Positions 53,141 through 63,960 of a stretch of 64,000 nt of DNA are shown here, piece by piece. How positions within the stretch are numbered: position 1 is the stretch's first letter; every line of letters begins with the position of its first letter. The position numbers and the translations under genes were made by a program. The notes below the pieces were generated by a model. It made no database searches. It saw nothing but the letters and a program-made list of their open reading frames with translations, and was not told where the DNA came from. The stretch spans positions 33,035 to 97,034 of the forward strand of contig NW_020825390.1 in NCBI RefSeq assembly GCF_003286085.1, given 5' to 3'. The DNA is from Drosophila persimilis. Taxonomy: Eukaryota; Arthropoda; Insecta; Diptera; Drosophilidae.

Positions 53141-53490
53141 ATCTGGATGGCCGGACCAGCAGCCATTCAAAAGGCCATTACAAACCGATGACGAACGTGG
53201 CCGAGGAGGCCAGGCCAATCCACCTGACAGCGCATCCTGGTGGCCGGACCAGCAGCCACTCGGATGCGGCCAACAATTGGAATCGACAACGCATCCTGGT
53301 GGCCGGACCAGCAGCCACTTGGATGCGGCCAATAACATGATTCGTTGGCATCACATATCGATGCCAATCGCCAACACACTGGACAATGCATCTCGGGTGG
53401 CCGGACCAGTGCCACTCGACTGGATGCGCCATCTCCACCTGACAGATGCAACGTGGGCGGCCGGACTAGAGCCGCTCGCCATCTCCAACT
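53141..53490 (+). repeat. Hairpin-forming GGCCGGACCAGCAGCC repeats, F1 unit 2
   Basis: Same family of words as in unit 1, best copies near 53231-53266 and 53289-53324 (GCATCC...GGATGC arms), plus diverged copies near 53387-53425 and 53450-53475. Arms are kept although surrounding sequence differs from type A. Confidence 0.75.
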
Positions 53491-53549
53491 TATGCCCACG
53501 ATGCACGCCAACACCAGCCAGCCAATAAACAACACACAGGGGGACAACA

Positions 53550-53605
53550 GAGCCTGCCGGTATACAGCGTAATGTTCGCATTGCGTTTGTTATACCCGCC
53601 GGTGC
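53550..53605 (+). other. Terminal GC-rich hairpin before AATAAA (type B)
   Basis: GCCGGTATA and TATACCCGCCGG arms enclose an inner stem CGTAATG-TTCG-CATTGCG. The type A counterpart (63565-63620 in unit 4) has different arms (CGGCCGG) but the same inner stem. AATAAAATAAA follows near 53633, a likely sense polyadenylation signal. Confidence 0.55.
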
Positions 53606-55159
53606 TCCGTTGTTGTTTGTCCTCCTGTTAGAAATAAAATAAATTGTAATTAATATGTTTATATGTGTGTAAATGTATGTCAATTATCGTTTATTTACCT
53701 TGTCTGCATCAATGTTTTTGTTGTAGATGTCAATCCTGTTGTTTCTGTAGTTTTTGCATGTCCGTAGTTTGTCCATAGTTTTAGTTACTTGCCTGTGATA
53801 TTAGAAATAAGTTTTTGTAAATTAGTGTAGTTTTCTGTAGTTAATTGTATATTATTAGTAGTTTTCTGATTAGTTTTATTACCTTTTTCCTCTTCTTCCC
53901 CATCTATCTGCCATTCCCATATTCCCCTTGACATGTGGTATCACCAAAAATACCACGCAAATACTAGACAAAAAATGACCGATAACACACAAAAAGCCAA
54001 TTCAAATTTAAAGTGCATTTCTCAATGCCCAGTGTGTTATCGGTCGCCAACTTCGGCAATTTATGCCCAGCCAATCCCACAACCACCCCCCCCACCCACT
54101 TCAAATGCCACTAAATGCCAAATGAGGCCGAGCAGGATTACAATTTACACTGCCAACCTTCGCCACTCTGCCACACGCCCCAACAAAGCCATTTCAACCG
54201 CCCACAAGATGCTATGCGGTCGTCTCTTCGGAGCTACACGCGCCCGGATCGTAAGAGCCGGAAGTATAAAGTATCCGGGCGGTTATACGGGAGCAGGCAT
54301 TTTTCCCCTTCCCATCCCATCCCATCCTTGACAACAGAGCAGCCAATTCACACAGCACAAAGAAAACATAAGACATGAGCCATTTGCCAACAACAAACAC
54401 ACAGCCACTAATGCAAACAGCCATTGCAAAATTTCATTGCCTACTTGTCGGTGCTGCTGCCCTCGGACCATTTTCATCTCACTCAATATTGGGGTGTGTG
54501 AAAGTGGAACCGGGGGTGAGAGCACCGGTAAATGACGACCGGCGATCGGGTCTCTCGAGTGTGGAGAGCATGGGAGTTGGCGGACATATGAGTGTTCCAC
54601 CATGAACCTCGTCCAGGCCACTCTCATCTCATCCGCCCGCTCGAGAGGTCGCGATCGTCGGACGTATAATAATTGAATTATTCGCCGCCTCCATTAAAAT
54701 AGAGACTCTCATCTCGTCCGCCCGCTCGAGAGGTCGCGATCGTCGGACGTGCCATCATTGTTTTTCGTGTCGTTTTTGCCGTGTCGCCATCTCATCTCCG
54801 TTGCCTTTCTGTGTTGCCCTGTTCTTTTCTTGTGCTGTCTGTCGTGTGCCGTGCCGTGCTGTGCCGTGCCCCCCGCTGACATGACAAAAAGTCCCTTCCC
54901 CCCCACCACCACCGCCAATACTACCGACAAACTTTCTTCTCCCCAATAAATAAATATTTTAAACGCCAATAAAAACACAAACCTAACTAGAGATACACAA
55001 ACTAACTAGATACACAAACTAACTAGAGAAAACTGTGTAAAAGAGACAGAAAGTGCCAATAAATACATTAAATACAAACACACACACACAAGAGACTTTT
55101 CAATAAAATAAAGGGAACAAACAGACAGCAAATCGCCAACACACAAACCAACAACAACT

Positions 55160-56203
55160 ATGACGAGAGGAATGGCCAGACGAGGGTCGAATAGACGCCA
55201 CAGCGACGGCGGCAGAGCGGCCCGCAGAGGCGCACTAGTAGCAGCAGCAGCAGCCAACAACACCAACACCAACACCGCCAATAGCAGCAGCAGCAGCAGA
55301 GCCCTCGGCGCAGGCATCAATACCAACACAAACGCCCCAGCCAATGCAGAGCGACGTCGCCACAGTCACCCAGAGAGTGAGTACCCAGCCATTGCCATGG
55401 CCGACATATCCACGGCCACAGCCACTCCCCCCTCGAGCCCCATAAAATCAGCAACAACCGCAGCGCCAATACAAACTGCAAGTCCCGCAACCCCGCCAAA
55501 ACCCAAAAACCCGCCAAACCAAAAGGGAAAGGCCGATAGGACGCCGCTCTCGCTGCCGCTTTTCCCGCCTCTCACGCTCTCGAACATTGAAAACCGTTCG
55601 AGAGCAACGGGAGAGGGAGAAGTCGGAGGAGAGCCGGCAAGCCGACGCGCAGGAGCGGAGCGCCAAAACGGCCAACGGGCAGCAACACACACATACACGA
55701 CCGGATCGAACCCGTTGCGAATCGAACTTGGTTCGAGTTCGAGCAACGGGTCGATCCAAGCCATAGCCCAGTCAGCACCTATACAAACAGCAACAACTAC
55801 ACAACCACAACCACAGCCAATCCCACCAACACCGAAACGACGCCGCGCCCTCATCGACAGTGAGAGCGACGATGAGGTTGAGGCTGAGACGAAGCAGGCC
55901 AGACGACGAGGCCGCCATCACCATCATCACCAGCAGCGACCGCCAATCAAGAGGCCTATTAAAAAGAGGCAAACCATGGAGGAGCTGGAGGCCATTGTCC
56001 AGCAGCAGCTGAGGCAGCACGAGCTGCGGCAGCAACAGCAAAAGCAGCAAAAACGGACAACAAAAACCGCAACACAGTTGCCGCTCCTGCCTCTCTGCCG
56101 CAATCTGCACAGCCAACACATGCCCATGCCCCTGCCTCTGCCTCTACCACTACTAATACAAATGCTGACAATACCAATACAAATAATGACGCCAACGCAA
56201 TGA
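55160..56203 (+). pseudogene. F1 Gag N-terminal half (unit 3)
   Basis: Identical in organisation to 50152-51195: Arg-rich start, acidic ALIDSESDDE, basic His-rich RRGRHHHHH and a helical Q-rich segment, then loss of frame at the shared 7-bp deletion near 56070. One Thr/Ala codon near 55458 carries a silent change. Confidence 0.78.
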
Positions 56204-57591
56204 CAAATACAATCACCAACACCGTCACCGCCACTAACACCAGCACCAACGCCACAACCAACACCAACACAACTACTGCCACTCCCAATACAAACACCCT
56301 TGCCATTGCCAATGACATCCGGCACGGCGAGTTCGGGCATCAGCCTGTGGAGGACAGAGGTTTGAGGATCCTCATCCGAGGTCTTCCTCATTCCACGCCC
56401 TCTGACTGGTTCCGGGACTGCATGCAGGCCGAGGGGTACACGGTCCGGTATGCTCGGGCGATCACCGATCGGTTCGATCGCAGCCGCCAATACAACCTCT
56501 TTGAGGCTGAGATCGCCCCCAAACCGGACCGTGGCCAATACGATGTGTTGAAGCTGCGACGCCTGGGTGGGAGGCCCGTCACGGTTGAGAGACTTGGAGT
56601 CTCCCGTGACCCTGCCCAGTGCCATCGATGTCAGGTGTTTGGCCACACCCGCGCATATTGTAGACGAGCTGCTGTCTGCATGAAATGCGCGGGCGGGCAC
56701 CTGACGACGGAGTGCAGCAAGCCAAGGGCCGTCAATCCCAAATGCGCCAACTGCCAGGGCGCCCACATTAGCGCCTACAAGGGCTGCAGCGCCTACAAGG
56801 CAGCCAGGCAGCGGCTCCTGGCCCACAGGGTCGCCAGGGAGGAGGAGCATCGACGGCAGCAGCAGCAGCCTCAGCCACTACGGCAGCAGCCACAGCCAAT
56901 TCAGCAGCCAATACAGCAGCAACAGCCAGCACATCGTCTCCAGCAGCCACCACAACGTCACCAGCAGCCACTACAGCGACAGTTGCAGCAGCAGCAGCCA
57001 CCCACACAGCCACTCCACACACAGCCGCAGCAGCAACGTCAACGCGGTCTGGGTCGGCAGCATCGGCAGCAGCTACAGCATCGCGACCAACATCCCCAGC
57101 CACTGGCCGAGGGGCGCCAACACCAGAGGGTCCAGCCGATGCAGCCGATCCCAAATCGTGCTCCGACGCCACGCCAACACCAGCAACAGCAGCGGCCAGC
57201 AGCTCAGTGCGATGGCAGCTGTGCCCATAACCTGAAAACATATGCGGGAAAAATTAGAGAGCTGGAAGAAAAACTGGTAGCAATTTTGACGAAATTGACA
57301 AACCTGCTGCAGGCAAGGGACGAGAGCACGGGAGGAGTGCCGCCACTTCGGACAACAACAGCAGCAGCAGCATCCACACAGCCATCACCAAGACCAGCAC
57401 CAAATACGCAAAATGACGCCGCAGCCATATCGGACTCCGAATCCGATATGGACTGCGCAGCAATTGACGATGATGACGACGACGAATGGACCGACCACGA
57501 TCCATTCGACGCGCTGGATGGCCTGGGCGAAATATGGAGGGCACAAATCGCCAGCGCACGCGAAAGCATGCGATCAGGCGGCGCCTACTGA
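56200..57591 (+). pseudogene. F1 Gag C-terminal half (unit 3)
   Basis: Same 463-codon frame as in unit 2, with the PRE_C2HC-like domain near 56355, three knuckles at 56618-56790, the Q-rich region, QCDGSC plus coiled coil near 57207-57300, and the acidic tail. It is separated from the N-terminal half only by the frameshift. Confidence 0.78.
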
Positions 57592-57621
57592 TGTGCCCAA
57601 TCGTCGTTCCCGAGACAGCCA

Positions 57622-58968
57622 CTGCAACGAAGAAATAGATGTCAATACAGACAACAACGAAAAACGGCCAAAACACATGAAAATCACACTTACCTGCCAA
57701 TCACCAGACAGAGCTGACCATCAAGAAGCTGCCTCGCCATCAACATTGACAAATTCCTGCCAATTGGGCGGAAAAAGAGGCCTCTTCTGATGACGCTGCC
57801 GCCTGACCATGGCCGTGACGTCACGCCACTCTCAACAAACAGCTGCCATTCCAACGACGACGCAGAGGCTGGCGCCTGTTGCCGCTCCACTGGGTCGCAC
57901 CCGTCTCTCATGCCAATTATGTGAGGGCGGGATGGCCCGGTGTTGAGCCGCCGGACGCCAGCAAATCCTGCAAAAGAAGAAGGAGAATCAGGAAAAAAGG
58001 CTGCCAATTAAAACACAAATACTCGCCTGCAAACGTCTTCACGCCAACACCAACCAGACAAGGGTCGCCAGCAACAACATCCAAACGCCGACAAGTACCT
58101 GCAAAAAAACATAAATTTAAAAATCAAACTCCAAAAACAAAACACCATATCTGGATGGCCGGACCAGCAGCCATTCAAAAGGCCATTACAAACCGATGAC
58201 GAACGTGGCCGAGGAGGCCAGGCCAATCCACCTGACAGCGCATCCTGGTGGCCGGACCAGCAGCCACTCGGATGCGGCCAACAATTGGAATCGACAACGC
58301 ATCCTGGTGGCCGGACCAGCAGCCACTTGGATGCGGCCAATAACATGATTCGTTGGCATCACATATCGATGCCAATCGCCAACACACTGGACAATGCATC
58401 TCGGGTGGCCGGACCAGTGCCACTCGACTGGATGCGCCATCTCCACCTGACAGATGCAACGTGGGCGGCCGGACTAGAGCCGCTCGCCATCTCCAACTTA
58501 TGCCCACGATGCACGCCAACACCAGCCAGCCAATAAACAACACACAGGGGGACAACAGAGCCTGCCGGTATACAGCGTAATGTTCGCATTGCGTTTGTTA
58601 TACCCGCCGGTGCTCCGTTGTTGTTTGTCCTCCTGTTAGAAATAAAATAAATTGTAATTAATATGTTTATATGTGTGTAAATGTATGTCAATTATCGTTT
58701 ATTTACCTTGTCTGCATCAATGTTTTTGTTGTAGATGTCAATCCTGTTGTTTCTGTAGTTTTTGCATGTCCGTAGTTTGTCCATAGTTTTAGTTACTTGC
58801 CTGTGATATTAGAAATAAGTTTTTGTAAATTAGTGTAGTTTTCTGTAGTTAATTGTATATTATTAGTAGTTTTCTGATTAGTTTTATTACCTTTTTCCTC
58901 TTCTTCCCCATCTATCTGCCATTCCCATATTCCCCTTGACATGTGGTATCACCAAAAATACCACGCAA
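57622..58968 (-). ncRNA. Putative spliced antisense transcript, F1 unit 3 (type B)
   Basis: Same signals as unit 2 shifted by 5008 bp: introns near 58843-58890, 58633-58706, 57968-58026 (GC donor) and 57622-57693 (GTAAGTG...TTGCAG, 72 nt), with the fifth donor lost. Confidence 0.55.
58149..58498 (+). repeat. Hairpin-forming GGCCGGACCAGCAGCC repeats, F1 unit 3
   Basis: Copy of the unit 2 repeat block, with GCATCC/GGATGC-armed words near 58239-58274 and 58297-58332 and diverged words further right. Confidence 0.75.
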
Positions 58969-60167
58969 ATACTAGACAAAAAATGACCGATAACACACAA
59001 AAAGCCAATTCAAATTTAAAGTGCATTTCTCAATGCCCAGTGTGTTATCGGTCGCCAACTTCGGCAATTTATGCCCAGCCAATCCCACAACCACCCCCCC
59101 CACCCACTTCAAATGCCAATAAATGCCAAATGAGGCTGAGCAGGATTACAATTTACACTGCCAACCTTCGCCACTCTGCCACACGCCCCAACAAAGCCAT
59201 TTCAACCGCCCACAAGATGCTATGCGGTCGTCTCTTCGGAGCTACACGCGCCCGGATCGTAAGAGCCGGAAGTATAAAGTATCCGGGCGGTTATACGGGA
59301 GCAGGCATTTTTCCCCTTCCCATCCCATCCCATCCTTGACAACAGAGCAGCCAATTCACACAGCACAAAGAAAACATAAGACATGAGCCATTTGCCAACA
59401 ACAAACACACAGCCACTAATGCAAACAGCCATTGCAAAATTTCATTGCCTACTTGTCGGTGCTGCTGCCCTCGGACCATTTTCATCTCACTCAATATTGG
59501 GGTGTGTGAAAGTGGAACCGGGGGTGAGAGCACCGGTAAATGACGACCGGCGATCGGGTCTCTCGAGTGTGGAGAGCATGGGAGTTGGCGGACATATGAG
59601 TGTTCCACCATGAACCTCGTCCAGGCCACTCTCATCTCATCCGCCCGCTCGAGAGGTCGCGATCGTCGGACGTATAATAATTGAATTATTCGCCGCCTCC
59701 ATTAAAATAGAGACTCTCATCTCGTCCGCCCGCTCGAGAGGTCGCGATCGTCGGACGTGCCATCATTGTTTTTCGTGTCGTTTTTGCCGTGTCGCCATCT
59801 CATCTCCGTTGCCTTTCTGTGTTGCCCTGTTCTTTTCTTGTGCTGTCTGTCGTGTGCCGTGCCGTGCTGTGCCGTGCCCCCCGCTGACATGACAAAAAGT
59901 CCCTTCCCCCCCACCACCACCGCCAATACTACCGACAAACTTTCTTCTCCCCAATAAATAAATATTTTAAACGCCAATAAAAACACAAACCTAACTAGAG
60001 ATACACAAACTAACTAGATACACAAACTAACTAGAGAAAACTGTGTAAAAGAGACAGAAAGTGCCAATAAATACATTAAATACAAACACACACACACAAG
60101 AGACTTTTCAATAAAATAAAGGGAACAAACAGACAGCAAATCGCCAACACACAAACCAACAACAACT

Positions 60168-62606
60168 ATGACGAGAGGAATGGCCAGACGAGGGTCGAAT
60201 AGACGCCACAGCGACGGCGGCAGAGCGGCCCGCAGAGGCGCACTAGCAGCAGCAGCAGCAGCCAACAACACCAACCCCAACACCGCCAATAGCAGCAGCA
60301 GCAGCAGAGCCCTCGGCGCAGGCATCAATACCAACACAAACGCCCCAGCCAATGCAGAGCGACGTCGCCACAGTCACCCAGAGAGTGAGTACCCAGCCAT
60401 TGCCATGGCCGACATATCCACGGCCACAGCCACTCCCCCCTCGAGCCCCATAAAATCAGCAACAACAGCAGCGCCAATACAAACTGCAAGTCCCGCAACC
60501 CCGCCAAAACCCAAAAACCCGCCAAACCAAAAGGGAAAGGCCGATAGGACGCCGCTCTCGCTGCCGCTTTTCCCGCCTCTCACGCTCTCGAACATTGAAA
60601 ACCGTTCGAGAGCAACGGGAGAGGGAGAAGTCGGAGGAGAGCCGGCAAGCCGACGCGCAGGAGCGGAGCGCCAAAACGGCCAACGGGCAGCCACACACAC
60701 ATACACGACCGGATCGAACCCGTTGCGAATCGAACTTGGTTCGAGTTCGAGCAACGGGTCGATCCAAGCCATACCCCAGTCAGCACCTATACAAACAGCA
60801 ACAACTACACAACCACAACCACAGCCAATCCCACCAACACCGAAACGACGCCGCGCCCTCATCGACAGTGAGAGCGACGATGAGGTTGAGGCTGAGACGA
60901 AGCAGGCCAGACGACGGGGCCGCCATCACCATCATCACCAGCAGCGACCGCCAATCAAGAGGCCTATTAAAAAGAGGCAAACCATGGAGGAGCTGGAGGC
61001 CATTGTCCAGCAGCAGCTGAGGCAGCACGAGCTGCGGCAGCAACAGCAAAAGCAGCAAAAACGGACAACAAAAACCGCCAACACCAACACAGTTGCCGCT
61101 CCTGCCTCTCTGCCGCAATCTGCACAGCCAACACATGCCCATGCCCCTGCCTCTGCCTCTACCACTACTAATACAAATGCTGACAATACCAATACAAATA
61201 ATGACGCCAACGCAATGACAAATACAATCACCAACACCGTCACCGCCACTAACACCAGCACCAACGCCACAACCAACACCAACACAACTACTGCCACTCC
61301 CAATACAAACACCCTTGCCATTGCCAATGACATCCGGCACGGCGAGTTCGGGCATCAGCCTGTGGAGGACAGAGGATTGAGGATCCTCATCCGAGGTCTT
61401 CCTCATTCCACGCCCTCTGACTGGTTCCGGGACTGCATGCAGGCCGAGGGGTACACGGTCCGGTATGCTCGGACGATCACCGATCGGTTCGATCGCAGCC
61501 GCCAATACAACCTCTTTGAGGCTGAGATCGCCCCCAAACCGGACCGTGGCCAATACGATGTGTTGAAGCTGCGACGCCTGGGTGGGAGGCCCGTCACGGT
61601 TGAGAGACTTGGAGTCTCCCGTGACCCTGCCCAGTGCCATCGATGTCAGGTGTTTGGCCACACCCGCGCATATTGTAGACGAGCTGCTGTCTGCATGAAA
61701 TGCGCGGGCGGGCACCTGACGACGGAGTGCAGCAAGCCAAGGGCCGTCAATCCCAAATGCGCCAACTGCCAGGGCGCCCACATCAGCGCCTACAAGGGCT
61801 GCAGCGCCTACAAGGCAGCCAGGCAGCGGCTCCTGGCCCACAGGGTCGCCAGGGAGGAGGAGCATCGACGGCAGCAGCAGCAGCCTCAGCCACTACGGCA
61901 GCAGCCACAGCCAATTCAGCAGCCAATACAGCAGCAACAGCCAGCACATCGTCTCCAGCAGCCACCACAACGTCACCAGCAGCCACTACAGCGACAGTTG
62001 CAGCAGCAGCAGCCACCCACACAGCCACTCCACACACAGCCGCAGCAGCAACGTCAACGCGGTCTGGGTCGGCAGCATCGGCAGCAGCTACAGCATCGCG
62101 ACCAACATCCCCAGCCACTGGCCGAGGGGCGCCAATACCGGAGGGTCCAGCCGATGCAGCCGATCCCAAATCGTGCTCCGACGCCACGCCAATCCCAGAT
62201 ACAGCAGCGGCCAGCAGCTCAGTGCGATGGGAGCTGTGCCCATCAACTGAAAAGAGATGCCAGAAGAATTAGAGATCTGGAAGAAAAACTGGAAGCAATT
62301 TTGACGAAATTGACAAACCTGCTGCAGGCAAGGGACGAGAGCACGGGAGGAGTGCCGCCACTTCGGACAACAACAGCAGCAGCAGCATCCACACAGCCAT
62401 CACCAAGACCAGCACCAAATACGCAAAATGACGCCGCAGCCATATCGGACTCCGAATCCGATATGGACTGCGCAGCAATTGACGATGATGACGACGACGA
62501 ATGGACCGACCACGATCCATTCGACGCGCTGGATGCCCTGGGCGAAATATGGAGGGCACAAATCGCCAGCGCACGCGAAAGCATGCGATCGGGCGGTGCC
62601 TGCTGA
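60168..62606 (+). CDS. gag: HeT-A-like Gag, intact (812 aa)
   Basis: Complete Gag of the gag-only family. Order: Arg-rich N terminus; low-complexity region; acidic ALIDSESDDEVE (about 230); basic His-rich RRGRHHHHH and helical Q-rich segment (about 250-300); Asn/Thr-rich linker. A PRE_C2HC-like domain spans about 404-485 (RGLRILIRGLPHST). CCHC knuckles start at C490, C509 and C531, then a Q-rich stretch of about 120 residues, QCDGSC and a coiled coil (about 686-725), then an Asp-rich tail. HeT-A Gag in D. melanogaster binds its RNA and targets telomeres; the same role is inferred. No RT follows, so any transposition would need RT in trans. Confidence 0.85.
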   Translation: MTRGMARRGSNRRHSDGGRAARRGALAAAAAANNTNPNTANSSSSSRALGAGINTNTNAPANAERRRHSHPESEYPAIAMADISTATATPPSSPIKSATTAAPIQTASPATPPKPKNPPNQKGKADRTPLSLPLFPPLTLSNIENRSRATGEGEVGGEPASRRAGAERQNGQRAATHTYTTGSNPLRIELGSSSSNGSIQAIPQSAPIQTATTTQPQPQPIPPTPKRRRALIDSESDDEVEAETKQARRRGRHHHHHQQRPPIKRPIKKRQTMEELEAIVQQQLRQHELRQQQQKQQKRTTKTANTNTVAAPASLPQSAQPTHAHAPASASTTTNTNADNTNTNNDANAMTNTITNTVTATNTSTNATTNTNTTTATPNTNTLAIANDIRHGEFGHQPVEDRGLRILIRGLPHSTPSDWFRDCMQAEGYTVRYARTITDRFDRSRQYNLFEAEIAPKPDRGQYDVLKLRRLGGRPVTVERLGVSRDPAQCHRCQVFGHTRAYCRRAAVCMKCAGGHLTTECSKPRAVNPKCANCQGAHISAYKGCSAYKAARQRLLAHRVAREEEHRRQQQQPQPLRQQPQPIQQPIQQQQPAHRLQQPPQRHQQPLQRQLQQQQPPTQPLHTQPQQQRQRGLGRQHRQQLQHRDQHPQPLAEGRQYRRVQPMQPIPNRAPTPRQSQIQQRPAAQCDGSCAHQLKRDARRIRDLEEKLEAILTKLTNLLQARDESTGGVPPLRTTTAAAASTQPSPRPAPNTQNDAAAISDSESDMDCAAIDDDDDDEWTDHDPFDALDALGEIWRAQIASARESMRSGGAC

Positions 62607-63960
62607 TGTGCCCGAAGAAAAAGACGTCAATACGGACAACAACGAAAAACGGCCAAAACAAATTAAATCTACACTTACCTGCCAATCACCAGACTGAGCT
62701 GACCATCAAGAAGCTGCCTCGCCATCAACAATGACAATCTTATGCCAATTGGGCGGAAAAGGAGGCCTCTTCTGATGACGCTGCCACCACACCATGGCCG
62801 TGACGTCACGCCACTCTCAACCAACAGCAGCCATTCCAAACGACGACGCAGATGCTGGCGCCTGTTGCCGCTCCACTGGGTCGCACCCGTCTCTCATGCC
62901 AATTATGTGAGGGCGGGATGGCCTGCTGTTGAGCCGCCAGACGCCAGCAAATCCTGCAAAAAAAGGACAATCATGTAGGAGGCTGCCAATAAAAACATAA
63001 ACACTCACCTGCAAACGTCTTCACGCCATCACAAACCGGACAAGGGTCGCCAGCAACAACATCCAAACGCCGACAGTACCTGCAAATAAAGACAAATTAA
63101 AACCAAAGCCAAAAACAAACACCTCACCTGGATGGCCGGACCAGCAGCCATTCAAAACGCCATTAAAAACTGACGACGAACGTGGCCGAGGAGGCCAGGC
63201 CAATCCACCCGACAGCGCATCCTGGTGGCCGGACCAGCAGCCACTTGGATGCGGCCAATCAACATCACAATCGACAACGCATCCTGGTGGCCGGACCAGC
63301 AGCCACTTGGATGCGGCCAATGACACAAAACGTTGGCATCACATATCGATGCCAATGCCAACGACAATGCAGTTGGGTGGCCGGACCAGTGCCACTCGAG
63401 TGCAGCAGCCAACACCTACCAGCGACAGATGCAACGTGGGCGGCCGGAACAGAGCCGCTCGCCAACAACACCATCATAGCCCACGATGCACGCCATCTCC
63501 AAGTCCAGCCATCGCCACTAAAGATGCCAGGTGGTGCCACTAATCCTGCACAGGGGGACAACGGAGCCGGCCGGTATGCGGCGTAATGTTATGCATTGCG
63601 TTTGCCAAGCCGGCCGGTGCTTTGTTGTAGTTGTCCTCCTGTTAACAAATAAATGATATTTAAGTATGTTTATTGTTGTGTAAATGTATTGTAATTATTG
63701 TTTGTTTTACCTTGTATATATCTCTGTAGTTTTGTAGTCCTTATTTGTAGTAATTGTAGATAGATTGTCCTTAGCTGTAATGTAATTTAATTAATTTTAG
63801 TTATTTATTTTAGCATATTTACCTTTCTTCTTCTATCACCCATTCCCCAATATTTGACAAGTGGCAACGCCATTAATGACCAAAATATACCACGCCAATT
63901 AGGAAATACCGCGCCGATAACACACCAAAAAGCCAATTCAAATTCAAAATGCATTTCTCA
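62603..63960 (-). ncRNA. Putative spliced antisense transcript, F1 unit 4 (type A)
   Basis: Minus-strand introns: 63775-63832 (GTAAAT...ACATTACAG), 63639-63710 (GTAAAA...TTAACAG, 72 nt), 63080-63127 (GTGAGG...TTTGCAG, 48 nt), 62954-63008 (GTGAGTG...TTTTGCAG, 55 nt) and 62603-62678 (GTAAGTG...ACATCAG, 76 nt). The exons between are 64, 511, 71 and 275 nt. All five introns keep GT-AG ends. Confidence 0.6.
63130..63475 (+). repeat. Hairpin-forming GGCCGGACCAGCAGCC repeats, F1 unit 4
   Basis: Armed words at about 63216-63251 and 63279-63314, where the GCATCC/GGATGC and GTGGC/GCCAC arms are perfect in both. Diverged copies are near 63372-63408 and 63435-63462. Confidence 0.75.

Larger units (their letters stand above)
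52614..53960 (-). ncRNA. Putative spliced antisense transcript, F1 unit 2 (type B)
   Basis: Minus-strand introns: 53835-53882 (GTAATA...AACTACAG), 53625-53698 (GTAAAT...TCTAACAG), 52960-53018 (donor GC: GCGAGT...TTTTGCAG) and 52614-52685 (GTAAGTG...CGTTGCAG, 72 nt). The intron corresponding to 48136-48183 of unit 1 has lost its GT (ATATGG in place of GTGAGG), so splicing there should fail in this type. A motif-6-like GGTATTTTTGG is at 53944-53955. Confidence 0.55.
49191..54198 (+). mobile_element. F1 gag-only element, unit 2 (type B 3' region)
   Basis: A full 5008-bp unit: 5' region about 0.96 kb with a duplicated 46-bp block, gag 50152-52583 (split by a 7-bp deletion) and a type B 3' region of about 1.6 kb. 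Over 99 percent identical by eye to unit 3, with only scattered substitutions. No pol. Unit borders are set by convention at the point where type A and B sequences converge. Confidence 0.8.
54199..59206 (+). mobile_element. F1 gag-only element, unit 3 (type B 3' region)
   Basis: Repeat of unit 2 exactly 5008 bp further on, including the same gag-breaking 7-bp deletion and the same decayed antisense donors. Differences are isolated substitutions (for example near 55460, 56361 and 54112-54138), showing two genuine copies made by recent tandem duplication rather than independent insertions. Confidence 0.82.
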
